This document shows positions 33,267-44,078 of a stretch of DNA of 64,000 nt, piece by piece; the stretch's first letter is position 1; each line of letters opens with the position of its first letter. The notes under the pieces are model-generated. The model was given only the letters and a program-made list of their open reading frames with translations, did not search any database and was not told the DNA's origin. The DNA lies in the NCBI GenBank assembly GCA_030737875.1, contig CM060920.1, forward strand, positions 480,654,861 through 480,718,860, written 5' to 3'. The translations under genes and the position numbers were made by a program. The stretch comes from Allium sativum (Eukaryota; Streptophyta; Magnoliopsida; Asparagales; Amaryllidaceae).

Positions 33267-33608
33267 GTTTCAGGGAGGAAACAATGCTGTTTAGTTCGGA
33301 CTTCTTCTGCTTGAAGGTCATCATGGATGGCTTGGACTTCTCTTGGCTATGGCTACTTTACGGTTTTACTTGGGGAATAATTCATTAAAAAGTCTTTATG
33401 CTTCTTTACTATTGCAAGACAGGTTTTGATGTACTCTGATGTAAAAGGCTTTAGACCTTATTTATTCATGTTATGAAAGTTTGATTTTACTTCCGCTATT
33501 TATATATGTTCTGTCTTGTGATATTTCTGTGCATGTTTACCAATAATGCCCCTCTAAAGCTAGTGAATTCCTTTGCGAGTGACCCTAGCGGAGGCGGGGT
33601 GTTACATT

Positions 33609-33620
33609 TGGTATCAGAGC
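33609..33620 (+). promoter_or_regulatory. tRNA-iMet primer-binding site of E
   Basis: Exact TGGTATCAGAGC two bases after the 5' LTR end. It gives the plus orientation and shows E kept the signals for being reverse transcribed. Confidence 0.95.
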
Positions 33621-35568
33621 AGAAGGTTACCAGACTGGGCAAAAGTTTTTAAAGACCTTCTGAAAACTATTTGAAAAACCGTTTACAAAGAAGCATTTTT
33701 CAAGAAAATTTTCTTTTAAAAGAAAAAGGCTATTCCCCAAAGGCCATTAGCACTATCCTTGTTTCCTTAATTGGATCTCTTTTCCTTTCTTTCCTCCATC
33801 TGTAGTCACAGTGGTTTTAACTGCGACTAGTCTTTTCTATCTACGAAAGTGCTTTCCATACGATGGAGGTGGTTCTCGAGAGACCAGTGGCCGCGTTATA
33901 AGAAAGGATCGTGGGAAAGAGGATAAAGCGTACGAGCTTAAGGATGAGCAACTTGTTGGTATGGCTTAGTCCTCAAAGGAGGGAGAAAGATGAACAATGA
34001 AACCCATGACAAGAGAGTACCTTTGGCATGGTAAAACGGGGCGGATAATTAAGTATTATGGGACAAGGACAAGATCATCCGGAGGGCAATAGTATGCTCT
34101 CATTTCTAGGGTACCTCAGAAGGAGGGTAACGATCTTGTTAAAGGTTTAGCTTTTCTTCTCTATCATCCCATCGGGACTTTGTTTGGATCACCGCATCTT
34201 TTAAGTCCGCTTCGATAGTTGAGTCTCTGCACCTTAGTACCAGCGTAGTAGAGGATCCCGCTTTTGTCTCAAGTCCTATTGGAAGATCGGTCCATTTACT
34301 CATGGCTTGTTTGGATTTGAGAATGTCCATATCAAGTGTTGAGCTTGGAAATAATGCTTATGTTTATAGGTTGTGGATGGATTCTAGGGATGAAGTGGTT
34401 ATCCAGTAAGGGGTGCCACTCTCGGTTTTAGAAGGAGGGTAGTTAGACTCTTGGCTTGCTTTGGTAATGCCCTCGAAGTATCGGGTAACCTTTTTGAGGT
34501 TCTGTCATGACTAGTTACTTAGAATCCCTTGATGCCTTTATTGGAAATTTGAAGCCCGATCGAGTGGTGTTCACCAATAAGACGGTTGGTTTACTTCATT
34601 TATGCATGGGTTATAGAGATCACCCTAGTAAGTGCGCATGATAACCTGATTGACATCTATTTACTTTCAAGAGAAAGTTCTTCTACATGGAATGCCTTAT
34701 AGTATATAAACGAGATCCAAGATTCACTAGTGAATTTTGGAAAGCTTGCATGAGATCATGAGTACGCAGTCATGTTTGTGTCAAGTATTCTAGGAAAAGG
34801 ATAAGTGCAAGTGGAACGAGAGGCGACGAAGAAATGAGTTCCAGCTCATGTTATGGAAACAGGAATAAGAAGCTACAAAATCGCGAAGTTAAAAGACGAC
34901 TTTGATGGTCAAAGACTAGATAACGCGCCTGATATCTCTTTTTGGGAGTATATCCTTGATCCCTGTTTTCTGTAGAGCTTACTTGTAGGCTATCTTTTGT
35001 GGACATCCTCTCGGTCCTATTCTCCGTTACAAACCCTGTAAGGAGTTTGTCCTTTTTATCTTCTCGACCCTGTTTCAGGGAATTCTAGGTAGAACCCTAT
35101 GGATGTAAACATGTATTTGAAACATGTTATGATTGATATGGTTGCAAGTGGTTGCAAGTGGTTGCTCGTGGATGCGCGAATACACATTAGATACTAGCTC
35201 GACTCGGTCACATTTCATATTGCATATGCACGAGTATTTATACTTGTTTATGGATGAAATCGAATGTATTATCATGCGGTTGTTGCATATGAATGAATGA
35301 TTGTGCACGCATATAGTATCTATATGACTAGGACTATTTGCATACATGTTGGATTCATGGCACTATACATATTTTGCATTAGAAAGATTATTCAGGCCTG
35401 ATCATTAGCATTAGCTAAGGAACATGTACACACACGTTTTGCATATAGTCATACAGCATTAGAAATCATCTAAGGACAATGGTTGCTTGTGGATGATGTT
35501 TTGAGTAGATGGATGATGGATGGTAGGATATGTTCTTCCTAACTTGGAGATTTCGGGGACGAAATCCT
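33621..35568 (+). pseudogene. Internal region of E: gag-start and chromodomain relics only
   Basis: From 33852, TTTCCATACGATGGAGG matches the opposite strand of D near 43779-43763 (TTTCCGTACGATGGAGG); the ATG at 33863 may be the old gag start, followed by a short broken frame. At 34864-34914 one frame reads NKKLQNREVKR then, after a stop, WSK. That fits the LRNRE...VKVQWS core of a chromovirus chromodomain (compare LRNKRIHLVKVQWS in element B). Nothing between them resembles protease, RT, RNase H or the integrase core. Confidence 0.6.
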
Positions 35569-35583
35569 AAAAGGTGGGGAGAA
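35569..35583 (+). promoter_or_regulatory. Polypurine tract of E
   Basis: AAAAGGTGGGGAGAA directly before the 3' LTR, preceded by TTTCGGGGACGAAATCC, the same arrangement as in chromoviruses B and D. Confidence 0.9.
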
Positions 35584-38500
35584 TGTAACAACTCGTATTT
35601 TTCGATAACATGTTAAAACGAGAATCAAGGCAGAATTTAATTTTAAATTCTGAATCAAGTAAAACGGGCTATGCCATTGCGTTCGTCTCGGAAAAATACG
35701 CGAAATAGAGTCCGAGTTTTCGAAAATCGGAGTCCGTATGACCCGGTTAAGGCCCAAAGAAGTTTTTGGGAAATTTGAATTTCGAAACATGCAGAAATGG
35801 GGCCAGGCGGGAAAATTCCCGCCCAGACAAGTCGACAGGCATGTCGACAGGCATGTCGACAGGCATGTCGACAGGGCTGTCGACTTGCCCTGTCGGCTGA
35901 TTCTGATCTGGTGCACCTATTTTCTATCTTGGCTAGGTTTTTGGGCCTGGTTTGAAATCTGACGGTTCAGGTTGGTCCTAGGGTTAATCTAAGGGCCTAA
36001 AACTATCCTAATCTCTATAAAAAGACCCTAAACCTACCCCTAAACCCTCATTATTCACTCATGTAACTAAACTATGGCCAAATTTCTACTCTCATGGCCT
36101 CCATCTCAAATCCCTAGAGCCTATGCATCCAAATCAAGTTCAAATCAAAAGGTGCAAGCTTGCTACACCAAATCAAGGCCAAATCAACATTGCTATGCGA
36201 GTTCCATGACGATTCTTCTACAAAGGAGGCACCTTTCTTAGCCAAGATGATTCATGCTCCTTTCCCTAGGCCTAACTATGTAAGTTCTAGCTACTTTTAG
36301 ATGGAAACGGTAGTTTTGATAATGACATGGGATAAAATGAGGCTAAACATGATTATGCGAACCTATATGAACCTTACCTTGCCTCTTGTGTTCATGTTTA
36401 TGATTTTAGGCCATGTGAGTGACTTAATCATGCCTCTCATGCTATGCATAACCTAGTTTAACTTGCAAGTTTGGATCTTTATGCATGAAATGCTAGCATG
36501 AACCTTTCTTTATGAGATTATGCATGCTCGTGGCCAATCCCCTCTTTTAAGTTGTGCATGTTTATGGCTAAACCCTTTTTTTTGATAATATGCATGTTTG
36601 TGGCCAAATTACCTTATGACACTATGCATGTTTATGGCCAATCCCTTTATGATGTTATGCATGTGGAAGCCAAGCCCTTTTTAGTATCATGCATGTTTTG
36701 AGACCAATATGTGACATAGTATCCTTACTATGTTGGCTCGCTTTGCTTGCGTTGGGAAAACACGATTTTGGGTAGTTAGATAAACATGAACATGTCGTGA
36801 AATCTTAACTTGATTATGACACGTGTTTGTACTTGAAAATATGACTTGAGAGATAACACGGAAGTTGGCATATAAGTATGCATAAAAACATGAGCTTGGG
36901 AATTTACCTATTAAGTTAGGTCTACCCTTTGGGAATTTACCTATTAAGTTAGGTCTACCCAAATGCTTGAAAACTTGTAACATGTTTTGGAAACATGATG
37001 AACTTAGATAATATAAGTGTGGCCAACTCGAGGTTGGGTTGAGTGTGCAACGTAAAACTACCCGGAACCGACCGGCCTAACTAGTAGTTGCAAACAATAA
37101 GACCCAATGTGAGAAGTTGGTCATGTCGCGCTTAAGACCCGAGGTTAGACTAGGTTGTGGTGTAAATCTACCCGGACCCGCCCGGCTTAACTAGTAACCA
37201 CAACAAGGTCTAATGTGAGAAGTTAAGAGTGCATTAATTAAATTAATGCCACATGATAAGGTTAAGCAAATTTGACTAATGACACTTAACCGATATGACA
37301 CGAATGGGTAGGTTAAGTGGGACCGGACTTGATCTCTTAATGACACTTAACCATGCTAGATGATTAGGGGATGAGGTTAAGTAATTTACACTTAACCAAT
37401 CCGACTTGGTAATTAGATGGGGTTAAGTAATTAAGACTTAACTAACCTAACCACGGTAATTAGATGGGGTTAAGTAATCCACACTTAACTAATCTAAACA
37501 CGGTAATTCGATGGGATTAAGTTAAACACTTAACCTATTTAAACTTGGTAATTCAATGAGGTCAAGTAACCCATACTTAACCAACTTAACTTGGTAATTT
37601 AATGGGGTTAAGTTAAACACTTAACTAATTTAACACGATGATTTGATGAGGTTAAGTGACCTATACTTAACCAATCTAACTCGTTAATTTGATGAGGTTA
37701 AGTTAACCTATACTTAACCAATCTAACGTGAAAACATGATAAGGCTAAGTCACGAATCACTTGAATACGCTTGACCGATTTGACTCGGTAATTTGACAAG
37801 GTCGAGTTAATTTAAATAATTAACCAATCTAAAATGATAATTAGACGAGGTTAAGTTATGGATTGCTTAATATACTTAGCCAACTTGACACATGGTTTGT
37901 AGGGTTAAGTCTTGGACTTGGATACTTAGCCAATTTTGGCATGGTTTGTAGACGGGCTAAGTTATGAACTTAAGTGACACCTAACCCATTAGATAAACCC
38001 TAATTCGGAGGATTAGGTAAATAACCATAGTTAACAAGGATTATGGAAATAAGGCTAAGTGGTAAACCTTAGTTAAGGGAAACTAAGTAATAATCCTTAG
38101 CCAAGGAAATGTGGACCACCTCTTAGATAGATGAGTAACCCGATACGGTAGGTCATCGTTTAAGTATACGTGTAGGAGCAGGCAATCTGATTTAGATAAA
38201 GGCTCCAGCGAACTGGGTAACGAAGCAGCGGCTTCGGGGAACGTGAGGATATTCTTGGTATCCCTCTGTGAGGTCGCAGATGATCATCCTGGGCTCACAA
38301 GAGGTTAAGGTCTGCGTTAGAAGAACCAAGAGTATGCCTTGGTTGCTATACGAGCGACCTAAAGACTGGGATGGATAGCAGTGAGTCAACGAATACATGA
38401 TAGTGCCCTAGATAGCAAGTTCGTCGATCATCTACCATCTTGAGTCAAGCGTGTACGTATGGAAAGGCAGGGAACACCCAACAGACCATAATTGCTATCT

Positions 38501-39853
38501 AATTATGGGTGAGGTAGGCCGTAGGATGTGGGCTGGCCGGAGTGTAGTTCTCATGCAAGATTTTCTCTTGTGTTGCCTTTCACTAGTTGAGGGAGGGGTC
38601 TCGTGGGACCATAGCCACGTGTAGAAAAGCAGACCTTAGTATCTGCATCGACAGATAAATCTAAAGCTCCCGACCGAGTCCTGTATTTCTTGTTTTGCCC
38701 TGTGACAGGACTCGGATGGCACGATGTGATACATGTGCATACAGTTATAGGAAAACGATTCACGATGAATGCGTGGGAAAAAGGGCGCGGTTGAGGGTTA
38801 GCGTAATCCCTAGTGGCCTAGGTGGTTTAACCCAAACCGAAATACGAAAGCGTGCAATAGGTAAGCGTAATCCCTAGTGGTGCTAGGTGGCGTAAGTCCT
38901 AGTAGTTCAAACGATGATTCATATGGAAGAGCCTAGCTAGAACAAGGGTGACAGTCCAAACGATTTCAAGGATAATACGACATGAGGAAGCCCGTACGAG
39001 GTACGGCAAAGGACTGAACTTATATACATGGAAAGAAACATATGATTTGAGTAACCTATATATGCGATATTAGGTTGACATGGACCATTACACGACTTTG
39101 AGCACGGGACATTCATGGTTAACACATGACGCGGGTAGGGATACTAGTACGAGAGGTGCAGAGCAAATATACATGTTAGAACTAGGAAGAATATACATAA
39201 TAGATACCGTGGGATGTTAGACGGGGTAGATACCTTGGGATAATGTACTCGATAGAAATCTGACGGTGTGATACCTTGACTTATCATAACACCGTAGTAT
39301 ATCATGATACCTTAGTTTACCTTGCCGCAGTAGTTCAACCGGCTACCCTGGTTTATCTATCTTGTAGTTATCCTTATGTTTACTTTCAGTTTATGCATGT
39401 CATGTTACCTTTACCTGTTTTTATACTGGAAGTAGATAGGACTTACTCAGTCTTTTTTTGACTGACCTGTTTTGTTTCGCCTCTTTTCTTCCGTTTCCCC
39501 CCCCCCCCCCCAGGTTTCAGGGAGGAAACAATGCTGTTTAGTTCGGACTTCTTCTGCTTGAAGGTCATCATGGATTGCTTGGACTTCTCTTGGCTATGGC
39601 TACTTTACGGTTTTACTTGGGGAATAATTTATTAAAAAGTCTTTATGCTTCTTTACTATTGCAAGACAGGTTTTGATGTACTCTGATGTAAAAGGCTTTA
39701 GACCTTATTTATTCATGTTATGAAAGTTTGATTTTACTTCCGCTATTTATATATGTTCTGTCTTGTGATATTTCTGTGCATGTTTACCAATAATTCCCCT
39801 CTAAAGCTAGTGCATTCCTTTGCGAGTGACCCTAGCGGAGGCGGGGTGTTACA
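35584..39853 (+). repeat. 3' LTR of E
   Basis: 4270 bp, collinear with the 5' LTR. Most of the 26-base length gain is two extra 12-base GTCGAC units; the rest is homopolymer change (C run 15 versus 12, T run shorter). TATA box at 36016-36024; duplicated 30-bp motif at 36898-36960; hairpin array at about 37249-38114. Confidence 0.95.
35831..35884. repeat. GTCGAC-N6 array in LTR E, 3' copy (5 sites)
   Basis: GTCGAC at 35831, 35843, 35855, 35867 and 35879, exactly 12 bases apart. Two units more than the 5' LTR. Confidence 0.9.
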
Positions 39854-41300
39854 CTATGGACTTAACCCTCCCATTCTAGCTTAACTGTGTTAAGTTTCAG
39901 TCTGAACCTAACCCCACCCATCAGTCTAGTTATCATGTTGAACTGGTTAAGTGTCTTAGTTAACTTAACCCTACCATTCTTGTTCTAGCTTTAACTAAAT
40001 AGATTAAAGCCGCGACCACTCACATTAGACAGATATTGTTGCGAATACTGGATGTGCCGGTTGGTTCCGGGAAGGTTTACATAGCAACTCAGTCTAACCT
40101 CGGGTTAGGCATATTCGTGTTTTCTAGTTCAAAGGGTTTTGATTAATTTTCAAATTAGGTTTTGAAAGTAACCATCCCGTCCGTCGGATCAGTTAGGGAT
40201 AGCCAGGGAGAGCAGGAAACTTGTATTTTCCAAACCCAAGCCTAGACACTATCCTCTCTGTCACCCTAGAACTTTCTGGTGTGTCATTAAAAGAGATGTT
40301 GTTAAGAAACCTTTAATTTGTCTAAACTTATATTTCCTCATTCAGGCCAAATTCTATAAGTAAATTATTTCTAATTTACTTATTTCCTAATTACTCTTTT
40401 AATGTAAATTGTCTTCATTCATTCTTATGGCCCATTTCCCCTTCTAAATCATATTTATGCTTTTTGGTATGTGGACTATACCAAATTAAGTGTCACTAAC
40501 CATGATTTTGCTAGACATGACAATTATTCCCACTTACGGCCAATTTTCAAGTTTATGCCAATACACATATTATGCCAAATTAGCTAACCCAATTCTGATT
40601 TAACATTCTAATTACAGTTCGTGTCAAACTAGACTTATTATTCGAGTTTACAATTCATGTAAATGCTAGATTTACAAGTCAATACTAGATTCAAATTACA
40701 CATCCTATAATTCATGTCAAATTTATCCAATTTGCATTTCTACGAACATGCCATAATTCATGTTCCCAATTTATGCCAAATTCCAAGTTTATAACTACGT
40801 TTTAGTAAATTTCATATTTTGCCCCAAATCGCATTCCCACCGTTCGTATAATCGTGATTCAATCTAGATTGTAGATAAATCTAGATTCGTAGCAAATAGG
40901 GAATGAACCAAAGATTGCTATGAAAAGGATAGATATAACAACTGGCATAAAATGGTTTTGAATAACGACGTAGGTTCAAGAACATGGGTAGACCTAACTT
41001 AATAGGTAAATTCCCAAGGTCTAAAACCAAGAATAGACAGAGTAGGTTCAAGAACATGGGTAGACCTAACTTAATAGGTAAATTCCCACGGTCTAAAACC
41101 AAAGAAAACCAAGGACAGGTAGAATAAATAATCGGGTTTAGACCCAATCTCATAATCACAAAACTTAAGCAACACTTTCCTAGTCATGAATCATAAGTGT
41201 TTAATCACAGACGTCCTTGTTATGTCATAGGTAATAGTTTATGTTTTCTAATCAAAGGCATAGGTTTAGTCAAGGAAATAATCCTCATAGTCACAGTCAC

Positions 41301-41416
41301 AGTCATAGGCAATGTTCGTAGTCATAGGCAATGTCCATAGTCATAGGCAATGATCGTAGTCATAGGCAATGTCCATAGTCATAGGCAATGTTCAGAGTCA
41401 TAGGCAATGTTCATAG
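41301..41416. repeat. 19-bp tandem repeat in LTR D (3' copy)
   Basis: Six copies of AGTCATAGGCAATGTTCGT with scattered changes. The other LTR has six at 47701-47816, differing at several positions. Confidence 0.9.
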
Positions 41417-41878
41417 TTCCAAGGCATATGGTTCCAAAAAAAAAATCCATAGTTTCACAGTCTTATTCGTCATCGAATCACAACAGTTCTTAATTAGGTC
41501 CAAAGGTACAAGCACTGATTCCCGTAGAAAGATTAGGCATAGTCTTTTATCCCTTTAATTTCATGTCACGAATAAAAACAAAACGTTCAAATCTAAAAAT
41601 AACTGACTTACAGAGATTAGATTAGAACAGGAAGATGGCGTTGCTAAGATTCATAGAAAAACAGTCGTTGAAGTCGTTTGAACCTCCTCTTGAATCCTAG
41701 CTTGACTTGAACCTCTTCTTGAAAATCTTTTAGTAGCATTTCCTCGTCTTGGTTTATTTTATATATATATTATTATTTTATTTATATATTTTAGAGGAGG
41801 AGGAGAAGCCATGTCTAACAAGAATCTTTGCAGCATAATGGTAGAAAAGAATTGTGAATAGAGAAGAAGACCCGGGCT

Positions 41879-41888
41879 GTTTATATAG
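41879..41888 (-). promoter_or_regulatory. TATA box of LTR D (3' copy)
   Basis: The minus strand reads CTATATAAAC. It lies about 85 bases downstream (element sense) of the GTCGAC array. The same sequence is at 48277-48286 in the 5' LTR, where it would drive transcription of D. Confidence 0.65.
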
Positions 41889-41972
41889 TGTTAGGCGGAC
41901 GAACCTGGTCAGAAAACGTGACCAAATACAGCAGAACGAATCAGGTGCAGAAAGCTGGAAAAAAGCGGGCAG

Positions 41973-42044
41973 GTCGACACCCATGTCGACTGGGCAGTCG
42001 ACATGGGGGGGGGTGTCGACTGCGCAGTCGACACCCCTGTCGAC
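41973..42044. repeat. GTCGAC array in LTR D (3' copy, 6 sites)
   Basis: GTCGAC at 41973, 41985, 41997, 42015, 42027 and 42039. Spacing is 12 bases except 18 across a G run in the middle. Confidence 0.9.
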
Positions 42045-42320
42045 TTGACCTGGGCGGGAATTTTCCCGCCCTGCGCCCTGTGTGTTTGAATTCGAATTTT
42101 GGCCCTAGTTTTAAACTGTTTTGAACTTGGAATTTTCTGAAAACTTTGACGGGCCATATCTTGGTCATACGTACTCCGATTCTCGAAAATTCAGACTCTA
42201 TTTCGCATATTTTTCCGAGACGAACGCAATGGCGCAGCCTGTTTCCCTTGATTTTGATTTTAACTTTTAATTCTGTCTTGATTTGCGAATCTTAGTGTTA
42301 CAAAATTACGGGGTGTTACA

Positions 42321-42333
42321 TTCTCCCCCGCTT
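42321..42333 (-). promoter_or_regulatory. Polypurine tract of D
   Basis: The minus strand reads AAGCGGGGGAGAA just before the 3' LTR, preceded by GGGGACGAAATCCTTTT. Confidence 0.85.
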
Positions 42334-44065
42334 AAAAGGATTTCGTCCCCGAAATCTTCAAGTTAGGAAGAATGTGTCCTACCATCCAATCACCCATCTA
42401 CTCAACCATTCAATCACAGGCATTCATTGTCCTTAAAAGATTTCTAATGCTTTCATGTTCATATGCATAGTGTGTGTATATGTCTTTATCTAATGCAAAG
42501 CCAGGCGGTCTACTAATTCAGTTGACCTCCTTAATGCGAATTATTTCAGTGCCGTGCGTCCAATCATGTATGCAAGCATCCCTAGTTACGCAAATATACT
42601 ATATGCGTGCACAGCCATTCATCCATATGCAACATCCATATGATAACATATCAAGTTCAACTTACAAACAAATACATATCTGTAAATGCAATATGAAAGC
42701 GTCCGAACTTGATCTAGTGCCTAATACGTATGCATATGCATTCACGAGCAACCATTAGCAACCACTTGCAACCACCAACCATAACATGTTTCAAACACAT
42801 GTTTACATCCATTGGCTTCTACCTAAGGATCGAAGATACGACCTAGGTGATATACCTTGGAAAGAGAGAAACAATTATGCGTAAAGCTCCTAAAACAAAG
42901 AAATCAAGGATGCACCCTCAAGGAAAAGGGTATGATGCTAGTATCTAGCCTTCTTGAGCTTTACTCCACTGTATCTTAACTAATTTAACTTCACGGTTGT
43001 GAAGTTCCGGATCTCCATTTCCAAAACAGATTTCAATCACGGTACCAGGTATACGTACTAAGATGATCAGAGGTCTCCCTCTTATCCGCCATGCCATAAC
43101 TATAAGAGTCGAAAGGTCACTACGCGCTCTTTGGAGTGCCTTCAACAACTATTCCTCTCTCACGTAAACCATCCTAGTCGAACTTGACATTCCTCAAGTA
43201 CAAGCACCAAAGGCCTAAACCAATATCAGACAAGCACCCAAGGAATATCTCCTTTGAATTTAAACGATCTACGTGAGATGATATAAGCAAACTCGATAGC
43301 TATTCTCAAATCCCTACTAACCAAAAATAAACTGGTCGGACCACCAATTGGATTTGAAATTTTAGTGGGATCTTTCTACTATACAAGTACTATGGTGCAG
43401 AGACTCAACTATGGAAGTAGATATGAAAAAAATGCGAAGCGCTAAAGCCAAAGGAAATAGTACGAATAGCAAAACTAGACTCTTCCATCAGAACTTTACT
43501 ACCTTTCTTCTAGGTACGCTTGGTGGCGAAAGCATGTACTTGTCCTTCTGAAAATCTCGTCCTCGTTCTTGCCCTTGTCCATAAGTATATGCCCTATCAT
43601 ACCCTAGTAAAGATACTTCCTCTTGTCTTAGGTTTTATAATTCCTTCCTCCTTTGTGAGCTAAATCTGCATCCATGAATTCCTCATCCTAGGGTTGTGCT
43701 CCTTAGCCAAACTCCTCATCCCCTTTCCGTGTGTAGTCATGTTGACAAATCTCTCGGAAGCTGCCTCCATCGTACGGAAAATCCTATAAGCTTTGAAGGA
43801 AACTGGCCATAAGTGAAACAACCACAGCCCTAGATGGAAGTCGGGTACTACTTTGCCCTTCGATGAGGTTACCTCCCAGAAAGCCAGGAGCCCCAGAGAC
43901 TCAAGAAAGAAGGAGACAAGAATCCAAACAGAGGAAGAGAAGACAATGCGTATGGCTTTGGGGAATATGCCTTTAAAACAAAACTTTTCTTTTGAAAATG
44001 CTTCTTTAAAAACCGTTTTGAAAAAATAATTTTTCAAATCATTTATCTGATCCGGTAACCTTCAT
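42334..44065 (-). pseudogene. Internal region of D: chromodomain and gag-start relics only
   Basis: The minus-strand frame 43148-42945 ends GDPELHNREVKLVKIQWSKA, close to the LRNRE-VKLVKVQWS core of plant chromovirus chromodomains; it lies about 600 bases before the polypurine tract. Near the primer site, an ATG at 43770-43768 opens a 36-residue frame starting MEAASERFVNM, embedded in a longer chance frame (44037-43660), and aligns with the ATG region of E. No protease, RT, RNase H or integrase core is visible. Confidence 0.6.
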
Positions 44066-44076
44066 CTCTGATACCA
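44066..44076 (-). promoter_or_regulatory. tRNA-iMet primer-binding site of D
   Basis: The minus strand reads TGGTATCAGAG two bases after the 5' LTR; the twelfth base is A instead of C. Confidence 0.9.
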
Positions 44077-44078
44077 CG

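Larger units (their letters stand above)
29363..33606 (+). repeat. 5' LTR of E
   Basis: 4244 bp, TGTAACAACTCG to GGGTGTTACA. In order it holds a GTCGAC array, TATA box, 35-bp ATGCATG repeats (30275-30460), a duplicated 30-bp motif, a duplicated CCGG-rich fold module, a long GGTTAAGT hairpin array, a conserved block shared with D (about 31905-32480), and a polypyrimidine/AG motif. ORFs inside it recur in the 3' LTR and show no protein family. Confidence 0.95.
29363..39853 (+). mobile_element. LARD-like non-autonomous element E, youngest insertion
   Basis: Inserted in D's left LTR with TSD CTATG (29358-29362 and 39854-39858). Its LTRs of 4244 and 4270 bp flank 1977 bp of internal DNA. A perfect TGGTATCAGAGC primer site and a clear polypurine tract are present. 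The LTRs are nearly identical; I counted about 18 substitutions by eye, not exhaustively. No intact gag or pol. Homology to D runs through the LTRs (for example the segments flanking the TATA box), so D and E are sister families. Confidence 0.95.
39859..42320 (-). repeat. 3' LTR of D, second segment
   Basis: Continues the LTR broken at 29362 and aligns with 46258-48716. It ends GGGTGTTACA at 42320, followed by the polypurine tract. It carries the end of the hairpin array (39859-39990), one CCGG-rich fold module (about 40020-40115), the duplicated 30-bp motif (40986-41015 and 41058-41087), the 19-bp repeat, the TATA box and the GTCGAC array. Confidence 0.95.

Noticed and set aside
42945..44037. 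Intact gene in the interior of D
   Set aside because: The 125-residue and 67-residue frames are mostly leader or noncoding sequence; only short segments match gag start and chromodomain.
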